NCBI GenBank assembly: GCA_030017835.1
Contig: JASEGU010000006.1
Span: 1-59,296 of the forward strand
Length of the DNA stretch: 59,296 nucleotides
From: Actinomycetota bacterium
Lineage (GTDB): Bacteria > Actinomycetota > Aquicultoria > UBA3085 > Oleimmundimicrobiaceae
Direction of reading: 5' to 3'
Part shown: positions 16,252-25,864 of the stretch, piece after piece
Layout: every line of letters starts with the position of its first letter
Numbering within the stretch: position 1 is the first letter of the stretch
Program-made: the position numbers and the translations under genes
Notes under the pieces: model-generated
Databases searched by the model: none
Seen by the model: only the letters and a program-made list of their open reading frames with translations
What the model was told of the DNA's origin: nothing

Positions 16252-17675
16252 TCAATAGGTGATGGTCACGGTCTGAGTCGTCTTGTTCCAGGTGACGGTG
16301 GCTCCAAAGGCCTCTGCTACCCATCTTGCCGGGAGCATGGTCCGTCCGGGAGGAGTCGTCTCAGGAGAGACGTCCATCTGGCTAGCTATTCCGTTCTTGC
16401 TCAAGGTCTTGCTGCCGATGACCAACTTAACCACGGTGGAACCCTTGGTTAGAGTAACGGTCTTAGTGGCCGCATCCCACTTGACATCCTTTTCGGCTAT
16501 CCCCAAGGCGTAGGCCAGATACCTGACCGGAACATAGGTCCGGTTATTCTTGACGTAGGGGGCGACGTCCATGTTGCTTGTGCTGCTTCCCACCGTATAG
16601 CTCTTTTGACCTATCCTCATGGTGGCGGTGGTCAGAGTGCTAGCTCCCTTGATGGCTACCCCACCGGGATCGGATATCATCCCGTTGGCCAGGCCATCGG
16701 CGTCTCCGAGCCCTCCATCGGTCAGGGTGAGGATGAGGACGTTATCCCCATCATTATCTGAGATGAGGGAGGTGCAGTTTACCCACTTGCCTCCTAGGTA
16801 CTTCCAGTACTCACTGCCGGCCGGTATCTTGTCCGGGAAGGTGATGGTCACCTTGATGGTGGAGCCCGCATTCACCTGGGTTACGTTGAAGGAGAATAAT
16901 CCGTAAGGAAAAGTGTAGCCGGTTGGGGCTCCGGATGGTATATCCTTCTCCAAGGTATGGGTCAGATTTCCGAAGGCTCCGGTATCGGTGCTGAATCTAA
17001 CGTTTAGATAGCCCTCGGTGTAGGGGAGGACGCCACCTCCGCCGCCGCCTCCTCCGCCAAGCGGTGGATGTTCCCTTATACTCATAGGCTCCGATATCTA
17101 TGCCGGCCCCTTGAGGACGACGGGCCACTCCCCGCTGATCGGTAGCGGGAATACCTTCACCCGTCGCGCCGGTATCTATGGCCGAGGAGCCTAAGAGGAG
17201 AGCCATGGTCATTGTGGGCCCGCCGTTCTCGGCCAGGGCGCCGAGCTTTGGGGTTGTCCGTTATGATGTTGGTTCCGCCAACATAGCCCCTTGAACAACC
17301 GAGTAGCTGACAACGGGGATAGGCCCGGCATCATAATTTAATATCTCACCGCCGCCGTTATCCCAGAGAATGGTGTTTAAGATTGACGGGCTGCTGTTTG
17401 AGGAGTTATAAATCCCGCCACCATAGCCGGAGCCGGTCGTGTTGCCGCTGAAGGTGCAGTTGGTGATAGATGGGTCGCTAGAGCCGCCGTTATACATCCC
17501 GCCGCTGCTGCTGCTGGTCGCCGTGTTGTCGCTGAAGGTGCAACCCTCGATGGTTGGGCTACTTTGGTCGTTAAAAATTCCGCCGCCGCTGGAGTTATCG
17601 CCAATCGCTTCATCTGCATTACCGCCCGTTATGGTGAAGCCATCTAGGATGGTGGCGGAGGTAACCGAGGCCGAT
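16252..17675 (-). pseudogene. Broken beta-helix surface protein with copper amine oxidase N domain
   Basis: The remains of a surface protein in at least four reading segments. The 5' segment (about 17675-17261) has right-handed beta-helix repeats (GGGIFNDQSSPTIEGCTFSDN, GGGIYNSSN) and LWDNGG. The next segment (about 17250-16997) continues with ALLLGSSAIDTG and IDIGAYEYKG, a choice-of-anchor Q type ending. The last segment (17085-16252) is Gly-rich, then a domain of unknown type and a complete Cu_amine_oxidN1 domain. Shifts occur at a C4 run (17287-17290), an A3 run on the minus strand (17247-17249) and the Gly codon repeat near 17045-17060. The 5' end is missing. Homopolymer sequencing errors are possible, but the lost N-terminus supports true decay. 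Confidence 0.75.
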
Positions 17676-17735
17676 TACGCCTAACTTTGCTTTAAAATTT
17701 TCAATAGCATCATCTAAAGACACCGCATCTACCAT
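17661..17735 (-). pseudogene. First codons of a UDP-sugar dehydrogenase fused to the beta-helix remnant
   Basis: From ATG 17735 the minus strand reads MVDAVSLDDAIENFKAKLGVIGLGY. The FKAKLGVIGLGY part is the start of the Rossmann fold of nucleotide-sugar dehydrogenases (the family motif continues GLPLA). At GGCCTCGGTTAC (about 17661-17672) the sequence passes into the beta-helix frame, reading ASVT there. The dehydrogenase frame ends soon after at a stop. This looks like a deletion that joined two genes at a short shared sequence, or an assembly join. Confidence 0.6.
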
Positions 17736-17797
17736 AATTTATTCGTCTTTTCGGGAAAACTAATAAATGTTATCACAAGGCCTAACCCCTGTCGAAC

Positions 17798-18220
17798 TCA
17801 CTTGATGGCGAACATGATCTCGCCCGAGGCGGCAAGCTCCCCGTTTACTGTCGCTTTGGCCACCCCGATGCCGATGGGCCCCTTGGACTTTATGACTTCT
17901 GTCTCGAGGGTGAGCTCATCGCCCGGCACGACCTGTCTTTTGAATCTGACCTTGTCGATGCCGGCAAAGAGAGCGATTTTGCCCTCATTTTCGGGTTTTG
18001 ATAGGAGAACGACCGCTCCGACTTGGGCCAAGGCCTCGACGATCAAGACGCCCGGCATTATGGGACGACCGGGAAAATGGCCGGGGAAGAAGAAGTCACC
18101 CTCCTTGACCACTTTAAGCCCTACGGCCCGCACCCCCGGTTTGAGTTCGGTTATGGAGTCGAGTAGAAGGAACGGCTCACGATGAGGTATTATCTTTTTG
18201 ATCTCGCCCAAGTCGAGCAT
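17798..18220 (-). CDS. fabZ: 3-hydroxyacyl-[acyl-carrier-protein] dehydratase FabZ
   Basis: A 140-residue hot-dog-fold enzyme that dehydrates 3-hydroxyacyl-ACP in type II fatty acid synthesis in the cytoplasm. The motifs are [14 protein letters not shown], the catalytic His in [26 protein letters not shown] with its Glu partner, and [22 protein letters not shown] 18220 is chosen because it gives the standard FabZ N-terminus and has AAAGGA upstream; the open frame extends 22 codons further without family similarity. It stands alone, divergent from the DUF3048 gene. Confidence 0.92.
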   Translation of the reverse strand: MLDLGEIKKIIPHREPFLLLDSITELKPGVRAVGLKVVKEGDFFFPGHFPGRPIMPGVLIVEALAQVGAVVLLSKPENEGKIALFAGIDKVRFKRQVVPGDELTLETEVIKSKGPIGIGVAKATVNGELAASGEIMFAIK

Positions 18221-18257
18221 TCTTGGTCCTTTCCAAAAATCGGTTCTTGGTTTAAAA

Positions 18258-18286
18258 AGTTTAGACTTAACGCATTGATAAGACAA
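18258..18286 (-). promoter_or_regulatory. Promoter of fabZ
   Basis: On the minus strand TTGTCT (18286-18281), a 17-base spacer and TAAACT (18263-18258) form a fair sigma-70-type promoter, 38 bases before the fabZ start. It is back to back with the plus-strand promoter of the DUF3048 gene. Confidence 0.45.
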
Positions 18287-18298
18287 GCCAGTCCCTTA

Positions 18299-18307
18299 TG
18301 ATATAAT
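18299..18307 (+). promoter_or_regulatory. Extended -10 promoter of the DUF3048 gene
   Basis: TGATATAAT (TGn plus a perfect TATAAT at 18302-18307) lies 32 bases before the GTG start. There is no clear -35, as expected for an extended -10 promoter. Confidence 0.5.
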
Positions 18308-18338
18308 CTTTTATCATTCATGAAACGAGGAGTGAACT

Positions 18339-19373
18339 GTGAACAAAAATGTCGGGGTAGCGGCGGTAGCGGCGCTGGCCGCCATCGTGCTGGCTTTGGG
18401 GGCTGGATTCTATATCAACTCAACCAATCAGACGGCTGACCAGGTGATTGAAGAGGAGAAGTATTACTGCATGGCCTGCGGAGAGGAGGTTGCAGAAGAG
18501 ACCGATGCGACCTTGCGCCCGCTTGCCGTGATAATTGAGAACCACCCCGATACCCGGCCTCAATCGGGACTTGAGGACGCTTGCATAGTCCATGAGGTAG
18601 TCGCCGAGGGGGGAATAACCAGGTTTTTGGCCGTCTATCTTCATGACAAGGTCGATTCCGTCGGCCCTGTACGGAGCGTGCGCGACTACTATGGCGAGAT
18701 GGCCAAGGGCTTTGAGGCCATACTAGCCCACTGCGGCGGTTCACCGGCCGGTTATAAGGCTATAAAGGACTTGAAGCTGGACGATTTGGATGAATTTGCA
18801 AATACGGGCGCCTATTGGCGCTCTTCCAAGCACAAGCGACCGCATAATCTCTATACCTCGACTGATAACTTGAGGGAAAAAGCCAAAGAGAGAGGTTTTG
18901 AGGATCTGGCCACCTTTAAGCCCTTCGAATTCAAAGATGACGCTCCCACGGCCGAGCGGCCAAGCTCGATGGAGGCCAAGATAAATTTCTCATCGCCAGA
19001 ATTTTTGGTCGCTTACGAATACGAAATGACTAGCAATTCATACCTCCGCTCGATGGGCGGCAAGGTCCATCGGGCCTTAAGCTCGGGCAGACAGCTTTCC
19101 GTCAAAAACGTCCTTATCCAGGTGACATCGATCAAGGTGATCGATGAGATGGGACGGGTTAAGGTGGCCAATGTGGGCCGCGGTCTCGCTTACGCTCTTT
19201 TGGATGGCCAGGTTATAGAGGGTAAATGGGTCCGCGATTCTTTAAAAGACAGCTTAAGATTCTATGACATAACCGGGAGCGAAATCGCCTTAAATCGGGG
19301 GCCCGTTTGGATAGAGACGGTCTCACTTAAGGATGTGTTGAGCTTTGAGACCGAAGAGAAGGCCGAAGGTTAA
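18339..19373 (+). CDS. DUF3048 (YerB-like) membrane-anchored protein
   Basis: A 344-residue protein, the only clear plus-strand gene. The start GTG 18339 has GAGGAG upstream. A hydrophobic N-terminus (VAAVAALAAIVLALGAGFYI) anchors or exports it. The body fits DUF3048: LRPLAVIIENHPDTRPQSGLEDACIVHEVVAEGGITRFLAVYL, VGPVRSVRDYY and RPHNLYTS. B. subtilis YerB is a member; its function is not settled. There is no lipobox, so it is probably held by an uncleaved helix. A CMAC pair of cysteines follows the helix. Its stop codon shares TTAA with the convergent murA stop. Confidence 0.8.
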   Translation: MNKNVGVAAVAALAAIVLALGAGFYINSTNQTADQVIEEEKYYCMACGEEVAEETDATLRPLAVIIENHPDTRPQSGLEDACIVHEVVAEGGITRFLAVYLHDKVDSVGPVRSVRDYYGEMAKGFEAILAHCGGSPAGYKAIKDLKLDDLDEFANTGAYWRSSKHKRPHNLYTSTDNLREKAKERGFEDLATFKPFEFKDDAPTAERPSSMEAKINFSSPEFLVAYEYEMTSNSYLRSMGGKVHRALSSGRQLSVKNVLIQVTSIKVIDEMGRVKVANVGRGLAYALLDGQVIEGKWVRDSLKDSLRFYDITGSEIALNRGPVWIETVSLKDVLSFETEEKAEG

Positions 19374-20650
19374 AGAGTGATCGATTCCCGCTCGGACGAG
19401 CGGGTTATCTCGGCTCCGAGGGACTTGAGCTTGCCCTCAAATTCCTCATAGCCCCTATCGATATGAGAGATATCCATGACCTCGGTCGTCCCGTTTGCGG
19501 CCAAGGCCGCCAGAACCAGAGCCGCTCCACCTCGAAGATCCGTCGCCCTGACGGGAACCCCGCTTAGGTTGGGGACGCCCTTGATGAGGGCGTGCGGTCC
19601 GTGGATGCTTATGTCGGCCCCCATCCGGACGAGTTCGGGTACCAGGATGAATCTATCCTCGAAGACATTCTCGGTAATGACGCTGCTACCTTGCGCCAAG
19701 GTCAGAAGCGTCATCATCTGGGCCTGCATATCGGTCGGAAAACCGGGATAGGGCAGGGTCGATATGTGCAGGGGCCTAAAAGGGGGATGGCTTTGACCTA
19801 TCTTGAGGCCGCCTTCCACCTGCTCGACCGATGCCCCGGCTTCCTTCAATTTTTCGATGACGATCTCCATGGACTGAACGGGGACATCCTCCATTATTAC
19901 ATCGCCGCCGGTCATGGCGGCGGCCACCATGAAGGTTCCGGCCTCGATGCGATCGGGAATTATCCGGTGTTCGATGTTGCCTCCCAGGCCGCTTACTCCC
20001 TCTACCGTCAAAATCGATCCCCCGGCCCCCTCTATCTTGGCTCCGAGCCCATTTAGAAAGGAGATTAGATCGACGATCTCGGGCTCTTTGGCCGCATTTT
20101 TGATTACCGTCTTGCCTTTGGCCATGACCGCGGCCATCAGAATATTTTCGGTCGCTCCCACGCTCGGAAATTCGAAGTCTATCTCCTTTCCAACCAGACC
20201 ATCGGCTTTGGCCTTTATGAAGCCGCCCTCGACGTTTATCTCCGCCCCCAGCTCCTCAAGAGCCCGAAGGTGATAGTCGATCTTGCGAAGGCCGATGTTG
20301 CAGCCGCCCGGAAGAGCTACCTGGGCCCGGCCAAGCTTGGCAAGCAGGGGACCGAGAACGATTATGGAGGCCCTCATCCTATTGACGAGTTCGAAAGGAG
20401 CCTCGGGACACAAGGAGGTGGTGGGCTTTATCATAAAATCATTCGAAGGCAGAAATCCGGCCTCGAGGCCGAGAGCCCTCAGGACGTCGGCCATGATCAA
20501 GACGTCGCTTATCTTGGGAACGTTCTTTAGGATGACGGGGTCATCGCTTAAAATCGAGGCGGCCATCAACTTTAGGGCGGCGTTCTTGGCCCCGCAAACC
20601 TTGACGCGGCCGACAAGGGGGTGGCCACCTTTTATTATGAATCTTTCCAT
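19370..20650 (-). CDS. murA: UDP-N-acetylglucosamine 1-carboxyvinyltransferase MurA
   Basis: A 426-residue cytoplasmic enzyme of the first committed peptidoglycan step, transferring enolpyruvate from PEP to UDP-GlcNAc. The marks are GGHPLVGRVKVCGAKNAALK at the N-terminus, NRMRASIIVLGPLLAKLG and the catalytic Cys117 in LPGGCNIGLRKID; Cys is the fosfomycin-sensitive form. ATDLRGGAALVLAALAA and YEEFEGKLKSLGAEI close the protein. Full family length, ATG start. It ends a long minus-strand run and overlaps the convergent DUF3048 stop. Confidence 0.96.
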   Translation of the reverse strand: MERFIIKGGHPLVGRVKVCGAKNAALKLMAASILSDDPVILKNVPKISDVLIMADVLRALGLEAGFLPSNDFMIKPTTSLCPEAPFELVNRMRASIIVLGPLLAKLGRAQVALPGGCNIGLRKIDYHLRALEELGAEINVEGGFIKAKADGLVGKEIDFEFPSVGATENILMAAVMAKGKTVIKNAAKEPEIVDLISFLNGLGAKIEGAGGSILTVEGVSGLGGNIEHRIIPDRIEAGTFMVAAAMTGGDVIMEDVPVQSMEIVIEKLKEAGASVEQVEGGLKIGQSHPPFRPLHISTLPYPGFPTDMQAQMMTLLTLAQGSSVITENVFEDRFILVPELVRMGADISIHGPHALIKGVPNLSGVPVRATDLRGGAALVLAALAANGTTEVMDISHIDRGYEEFEGKLKSLGAEITRSSERESITL

Positions 20651-20896
20651 TTAAGCTCCAAAGCCTCCTTCTTGGCCATCTTCCTTCGTTAATCGATAGA
20701 GAAAGTAGAGGGAGATGAAGAGGCCGGCAAGGAGTGAGATTATGGTGAAGGCGGGAAAGCTGCCCGCCCAAGTGTCGATCAAAAAACCAGAGAGAAACGC
20801 CCCGATAATCCTAAAACCCAAATCGAGGCCGATCCTACCATATCTGGCGATAACCTTGAGCCAGACCTTTTTCTGCTTGTCACCTTCTTTAGCCAC
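20651..20896 (-). CDS. atpZ: AtpZ/AtpI-like small membrane protein
   Basis: An 81-residue protein with two membrane segments (about residues 22-42 and 48-67), GFRIIGAFLSGFLIDTWAGS between and inside them, and charged ends. The pattern fits the AtpZ/AtpI family, which in other bacteria sits before the ATP synthase genes and helps c-ring assembly or Mg uptake. No atp genes are here: murA follows immediately, with stop and start adjacent. The assignment rests on the glycine-rich helix pattern and size. Confidence 0.65.
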   Translation of the reverse strand: MAKEGDKQKKVWLKVIARYGRIGLDLGFRIIGAFLSGFLIDTWAGSFPAFTIISLLAGLFISLYFLYRLTKEDGQEGGFGA

Positions 20897-20924
20897 ACAA
20901 ACACCTAAAGGGTTTTGGGCGGCC

Positions 20925-21374
20925 TCAAATGCTCCGAATTATCAGGGCCGCCTCTTTGATAAAGCCTGTCGTCATCTCATCGGGATAATTCTCTTTATAG
21001 ACAATCTCTTTGATGCCGGCATTTATCAGCATCTTGGTGCAGAGTATACAGGGCTGGTGGGTGGTGTAGAGGACCCCGCCTAAGATCTCGGTGCCATAGA
21101 GGGCGGCCTGGATGATGGCATTCTGTTCGGCATGAAGCCCCCGGCAGAGTTCGTGCCGCTCACCGGAGGAGACCTTTCTCTCCTCCCTCAAGCAGCCCGT
21201 CTCAAGGCAATGGGCGATCCTCGACGGGGCGCCGTTATAGCCGGTCGTAAGGATCCTCTTATCCTTGACTATTACGGCCCCAACCTGCCTTCTCAAGCAG
21301 GTCGAGCGGGTCCTGACCTCTTCGGCTATCCGCATGAAATACTCATCCCAGGAGGGACGGCTGTCTCTTTTCAA
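20925..21374 (-). CDS. dCMP/deoxycytidylate deaminase (ComEB-like)
   Basis: A 149-residue zinc enzyme that deaminates dCMP to dUMP for dTMP synthesis. The zinc site is visible as His and Glu in [13 protein letters not shown] and the two Cys in [45 protein letters not shown] is the standard opening. I chose TTG 21374 with GGAG six bases upstream; an open frame further upstream overlaps the end of glyA and is not conserved. It works with ThyX, encoded about 5.5 kb upstream in the same direction. Confidence 0.9.
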   Translation of the reverse strand: MKRDSRPSWDEYFMRIAEEVRTRSTCLRRQVGAVIVKDKRILTTGYNGAPSRIAHCLETGCLREERKVSSGERHELCRGLHAEQNAIIQAALYGTEILGGVLYTTHQPCILCTKMLINAGIKEIVYKENYPDEMTTGFIKEAALIIRSI

Positions 21375-21399
21375 ATCTCTCTCCGGTATATCCAGTAAG

Positions 21400-22653
21400 T
21401 CAGTTTTGGCCGAATTCCGAGTAGATGGGGAAGCGGCCACAGAGCGAGGCCACCCCTTCCTTAACCTCACCCAAGACGGCCTCATCACCCTTGTTTTTAA
21501 GGACCTTGGTGATGAGCTGACCTATCTCCTCCATCTCGGCCTCCTTCATGCCGCGTGTGGTAACGGCCGGAGTTCCGATCCGGATACCGCTCGTCACAAA
21601 GGGGCTCTTGGTCTCGAAGGGGATGGTACTCCGGTTCAGAACTATGCCGACCGACTCGAGTAGGACCTCGGCCTCTCGGCCAGTAATATCGTTGCTGGTC
21701 AAATCGACCAGAAATAGGTGGTTATCCGTGCCGCCCGAGACAAGGCGAAAGCCCGCCTCGCTTAAGGCGGATGCCAATGTTTTGGCGTTCTTCACGATCT
21801 GGGCCTGATACTCTTTAAACTCTGAACTCAAGGCCTCTTTGAAGCAGACGGCCTTGGCCGTTATCTCGTGCATGAGGGGACCGCCCTGGATGCCGGGAAA
21901 GACCGCCTTATCGAGAGGAGCTGCAAACTCCTCTTTGCAGAGGACCATCCCGCCCCTTGGCCCTCTTAGGGTCTTGTGCGTGGTGGTCGTAACGAAGTGG
22001 GCGTGGGGCACGGGATTTGGATGGACGCCGGCCGCAACCAGCCCGGCGATGTGAGCGATATCGACCATCAGATAGGCGCCGACCTCATCGGCTATCCTTC
22101 TGAAGGCGGCAAAATCTATGATGCGAGGGTAAGCGCTGGCCCCGGTGACTATCATCTTTGGCCTCTGTTCTTCGGCTATCCGCATTATCTCATCATAATT
22201 TAAGGTCTCGGTCTCTTTATCGACGCCATAGAAGGCGAAGTCGAAGAGGCGCCCGGAGAAGTTGACCGGGCTGCCGTGGGTGAGATGGCCGCCGTGAGAG
22301 AGCTCCAACCCCAGAACCTTATCGCCCACCTCAAGGATGGATAGATAGACAGCCATGTTGGCTGAGGAGCCGCTGTGGGGCTGGACGTTGGCGTGCTCGG
22401 CCGCAAAGAGCTCTTTGGCCCGCTGGATGGCGATCCTCTCCACCACGTCTATGTGGCCGCAGCCGCCGTAATATCGCTTGGACGGATAGCCTTCGGCATA
22501 CTTGTTGGTCAGAACGGAGCAGGTGGCCTGCATCACGGCAATGCTCGCAAAGTTCTCGGAGGCGATGAGCTCTATGGTCTCTTGCTGCCTTGCAAGCTCA
22601 GCCGAGGTGGCCTTGGCTATTTCGGGATCGACCACGGATAGATGGTGCTTCAT
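21400..22653 (-). CDS. glyA: Serine hydroxymethyltransferase
   Basis: A 417-residue PLP enzyme that interconverts serine and glycine and loads one-carbon units on tetrahydrofolate. The marks are [53 protein letters not shown] and the PLP lysine in [14 protein letters not shown]. The length is normal. Its ATG overlaps the last base of rpiB, so the two are coupled. The product methylene-tetrahydrofolate is the methyl donor for ThyX. Confidence 0.97.
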   Translation of the reverse strand: MKHHLSVVDPEIAKATSAELARQQETIELIASENFASIAVMQATCSVLTNKYAEGYPSKRYYGGCGHIDVVERIAIQRAKELFAAEHANVQPHSGSSANMAVYLSILEVGDKVLGLELSHGGHLTHGSPVNFSGRLFDFAFYGVDKETETLNYDEIMRIAEEQRPKMIVTGASAYPRIIDFAAFRRIADEVGAYLMVDIAHIAGLVAAGVHPNPVPHAHFVTTTTHKTLRGPRGGMVLCKEEFAAPLDKAVFPGIQGGPLMHEITAKAVCFKEALSSEFKEYQAQIVKNAKTLASALSEAGFRLVSGGTDNHLFLVDLTSNDITGREAEVLLESVGIVLNRSTIPFETKSPFVTSGIRIGTPAVTTRGMKEAEMEEIGQLITKVLKNKGDEAVLGEVKEGVASLCGRFPIYSEFGQN

Positions 22654-23120
22654 TAATCTCCTCCTAATCTGGAATCTTTCTGATCGTTTTCGATCTGGGC
22701 TATCTTGTTTACCCGTCCAACGTGGCGACCGGCCTCAAAATTGGTCGACAGCCAGAGCTCGACTATCTTCTCGGCCTGGCCCTGGGCTACCAGACGGCTG
22801 CCCAGGGCCAGTATGTTGGCATCGTTGTGTTTGCGGCTCAAGGAGGCGCACTCTAAATCGTTGCAGACGGCCGCCCTTATCCCCTTGACCTTATTTGCGG
22901 CCATGGCCATCCCTATGCCCGACCCGCAGACGAGTATCCCTCGCTCAAACTGACCGAAAGCTACGGCATTTGCCACCTCTTTGGCAAAATCGGGATAATC
23001 AACCGAATCGGTGCCGACGGTGCCAAAATCAAAGAACTGGTCGCCCTTTTCGGTCAAAAACCGTTTGAGATCCTCTTTAAGCTCATAACCTGCATGATCG
23101 GAAGCAATAGCTATCTTCAA
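22653..23120 (-). CDS. rpiB: Ribose-5-phosphate isomerase B
   Basis: A 155-residue RpiB/LacAB-type isomerase interconverting ribose 5-phosphate and ribulose 5-phosphate. [56 protein letters not shown] (catalytic Cys) and [22 protein letters not shown] are classical. TTG 23120 gives the conserved N-terminus; another TTG at 23156 would add 12 residues. It is directly upstream of and coupled with glyA. Confidence 0.93.
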   Translation of the reverse strand: MKIAIASDHAGYELKEDLKRFLTEKGDQFFDFGTVGTDSVDYPDFAKEVANAVAFGQFERGILVCGSGIGMAMAANKVKGIRAAVCNDLECASLSRKHNDANILALGSRLVAQGQAEKIVELWLSTNFEAGRHVGRVNKIAQIENDQKDSRLGGD

Positions 23121-23238
23121 TTGACCTACAAGCCCCTCTCCATTTCTGTCTTTCAAAAAATATACCTATAAAATTAACATCAAGATTGGATTTCGTCCAA
23201 CCTTGGCGCCGTTCCATGGGTGCGAAATAACGACGTCT

Positions 23239-23874
23239 TTAAGGATCGATGAAATCTTTTAGTTGATCGACAGGGATCGCCCCTTCCCTCAGGATGCGAG
23301 GCGGACTGACCGTGATGTCCAAGACGGTCGATTCCCTCCCGAGCCTGGTCCTTCCAGCGTCGATGATCAGGTCGACGCGGTCCTCTATTTGAGATGCTTC
23401 ATCTGCGCTTATTGGACTTGGATCTCCCGAGACATTTGCGCTGGTAAGAGCGATGGGAGCGCCAAATTCCTTCATGACGGCAAGGAGGAGGTCGTCGCCT
23501 GGAAACCTTATCCCCACCCCCTTTAAGCCTCTGGTTATCGTGGATTGGACCGCTTCACCCTTCGGAAAGATGAGGGTGAGCGGACCTGGCCAAAACCTAT
23601 CCATGAGGGCGGCGGCATAAGGGGGGATCTCGCTTACCAAGTCCTTTAAGAGACCCCTTTCGAATATGGCCACGGTGAGTGGTTTATCGAAATGGCGCCC
23701 CTTGACTTGGTATATCTTCTCTATGGCGGCTGGGTTTGAGCCGTCAGCGGCCAGACCATAGACCGTCTCGGTCGGGACGACCAGAATACCGCCTTTCTTA
23801 AGAACGGCGGCCGCCTTGCGGGCGACCTTTGAAACCTGGGTGAAAGAGACGACCTTAACCCTCTTTTGCCCCAT
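23239..23874 (-). CDS. tsaC: L-threonylcarbamoyladenylate synthase (Sua5/YwlC/TsaC)
   Basis: A 211-residue enzyme that makes threonylcarbamoyl-AMP for the t6A modification of tRNAs. It matches the YrdC fold: GGILVVPTETVYGLAADG, IYQVKGRHFDKPLTVAI, FWPGPLTLIF, GVGIRFPGDDLLL and PIALTSANVSGDPSPISADE. It lacks the extra C-terminal Sua5 domain, so it is the short TsaC/YwlC-like form. The ATG at 23874 shares its A with the prmC stop (TGATG), giving translational coupling. Confidence 0.93.
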   Translation of the reverse strand: MGQKRVKVVSFTQVSKVARKAAAVLKKGGILVVPTETVYGLAADGSNPAAIEKIYQVKGRHFDKPLTVAIFERGLLKDLVSEIPPYAAALMDRFWPGPLTLIFPKGEAVQSTITRGLKGVGIRFPGDDLLLAVMKEFGAPIALTSANVSGDPSPISADEASQIEDRVDLIIDAGRTRLGRESTVLDITVSPPRILREGAIPVDQLKDFIDP

Positions 23875-24755
23875 CAATCTATCCTTTGAGAGTTCCTTGC
23901 AACGACCACCCGATCTAAGCCGGCGTAGTCTTTGGAGACATCGACCCAATTGAAGTCATCGGTCGCCATTATCAGAGATTGCACTTCTTTTGCTTGGCCC
24001 CATCCGATCTCAAGTATCAAATAGCCTCCGCCCTTCAGGTAGTTTGACGAGTGGGGGATTATTCTCCGATAGAAGTCGAGACCGTCATCGCCGCCATCTA
24101 AGGCAAGGATCGGTTCGAAGTCTTTGACCTCTTTGGGAAGACCGGCCAGATCACCATGCTTGATGTAAGGCGGATTGGAGAGCATCAGATCGAAGGAGCC
24201 GAAATGATCGGGGCCCAGAGCTGAAAAGAGATCCGACTCGATGAAACTGACCCGGCCATCAAGCCCGTTTTTGCGACCGTTCTTTTTGGCGATCTCAATG
24301 GCCAAAGCCGAAATGTCGGTCGCCCAGACCTCGGAGTTGGGGATCTCTTTGGCCAGGCTCAAAGCCAAGGCGCCGCTCCCCGTCCCCAGATCCAGAGCCT
24401 TTATGGGATTGGACTTAGCCCCTTTTATCATCTTCAAGGCCCTATCGACCAGAAGCTCGGTCTCATTCCTTGGAATCAAAACGTCCTGTGAGACCTCCAG
24501 ATTAATATTTCGAAACGGCTGCTCGCCCAGGATGTAGGCTAGCGGCTCCCCCTTGATCCGCCGTTCGACCATGTTCAAGAAGTAATCGATCTGTCCCTTG
24601 CTCAGCCTCTTATCGAAGTGGAGATAGAGTCCGGAGCGATTAAGCCCTAAAGCCTTGGACAAGAGGCTCTCGGTCTCAGCCAAATGACCTGCAACCTGCG
24701 ACTTCTCCAGCAAGCCCTGCGTGGATTTAAGTATGTTTACGACGGTTGGGTTCAT
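23874..24755 (-). CDS. prmC: Release factor glutamine methyltransferase PrmC
   Basis: A 293-residue methyltransferase that methylates the glutamine of the GGQ motif in release factors. It has the N-terminal helical domain, then DLGTGSGALALSLAKEIP (SAM-binding motif) and the catalytic LSNPPYIKHGD motif. Its substrate RF1 is encoded just upstream (prfA, 20 bp gap). Normal length. Confidence 0.95.
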   Translation of the reverse strand: MNPTVVNILKSTQGLLEKSQVAGHLAETESLLSKALGLNRSGLYLHFDKRLSKGQIDYFLNMVERRIKGEPLAYILGEQPFRNINLEVSQDVLIPRNETELLVDRALKMIKGAKSNPIKALDLGTGSGALALSLAKEIPNSEVWATDISALAIEIAKKNGRKNGLDGRVSFIESDLFSALGPDHFGSFDLMLSNPPYIKHGDLAGLPKEVKDFEPILALDGGDDGLDFYRRIIPHSSNYLKGGGYLILEIGWGQAKEVQSLIMATDDFNWVDVSKDYAGLDRVVVARNSQRID

Positions 24756-24775
24756 TCCTCTATTTTGCCTCCATT

Positions 24776-25864
24776 TTAAACGGGTGACTCCCCGAGCTGC
24801 GAAGCCCTTTCGACCATGGTCAAGGCCTCAATTATCTCGGCGATGTTGCCTTCAAGTATCGACTCCAGGTTGTAAAGGGTAAGTCCAATGCGATGATCGG
24901 TCACGCGGCTTTGCGGGAAATTATAGGTCCTGATCCTTTCGCTCCGATCGCCCGTTCCAACCTGAGACTTCCTTGACTCGGCGATCTCTGATCTCTGATC
25001 TTCGAGCATCTTATCGTGAAGGCGGGCCCTTAGGATCTTCATGGCTCGCTCCCTGTTTTGGAGCTGGGAACGTTCCTCTTGGCAAGAGACGACCATGCCG
25101 GTCGGAAGGTGGGTGATGCGCACGGCCGAATCGGTGGTGTTGACCGATTGGCCGCCCGGACCGCTGGAGCGAAAGACGTCTATTTTGAGATCGTTTGGAT
25201 TCACTTCGACCCGGGCATCCTCCACCTCGGGCAGGACGGCCACGGTCACGGTAGAAGTATGGATGCGCCCGCCCGATTCGGTAACCGGAACCCTCTGAAC
25301 CCGGTGAACACCAGACTCATATTTGAGGCGGCTGTAGGCCCCCCGCCCCTTCACCTCGAAGATGATCTCTTTGAAGCCGCCAAGATCGGATGGGTTGCTG
25401 CTCAAAATGTCGAATTTGTAGCCGTTCTCCTCGGCATATCTGGTATACATACGGTATAGTTGGGCGGCAAAGAGACTGGCCTCGTCCCCACCGGCCCCCG
25501 CCCTTATCTCCAAGATGACGTCCTTTTCATCGTTTGGATCCTTGACCGTCATCATCAATTTTATCTTCTCTTCCAATTCCAAGGCTCGCCTTTCGGCCGA
25601 AGCAATCTCCTCGCACAGGAAGTCTTCCATATCCTTGTCGCTCTCGCCGGCCAGAAGTAGACCGGCCTCTTTGGCCGCCTTTTGAGTCGCCCGATACTCT
25701 TCTATCGCGGTGGCGACATCGGATATCTCGGCGTGGGCCTTGGCATATTCGGCATATCTCTTGGGATCGCTTAAGGTGTTTGGATCTGTGAGCTTTTCGG
25801 ATATCTCGCGGTAGCGCTCCCCTATTTCATCAAATTTTTCCAGGATATGAGGCTCTAGAGACAT
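24776..25864 (-). CDS. prfA: Peptide chain release factor 1
   Basis: A 362-residue RF1 that reads UAA and UAG stops. [25 protein letters not shown] holds the GGQ loop that enters the peptidyl transferase centre, and [25 protein letters not shown] the codon-recognition region; the PVT tripeptide marks RF1 rather than RF2. The start overlaps the DUF1385 stop. prmC follows, the usual pair. Confidence 0.96.
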   Translation of the reverse strand: MSLEPHILEKFDEIGERYREISEKLTDPNTLSDPKRYAEYAKAHAEISDVATAIEEYRATQKAAKEAGLLLAGESDKDMEDFLCEEIASAERRALELEEKIKLMMTVKDPNDEKDVILEIRAGAGGDEASLFAAQLYRMYTRYAEENGYKFDILSSNPSDLGGFKEIIFEVKGRGAYSRLKYESGVHRVQRVPVTESGGRIHTSTVTVAVLPEVEDARVEVNPNDLKIDVFRSSGPGGQSVNTTDSAVRITHLPTGMVVSCQEERSQLQNRERAMKILRARLHDKMLEDQRSEIAESRKSQVGTGDRSERIRTYNFPQSRVTDHRIGLTLYNLESILEGNIAEIIEALTMVERASQLGESPV

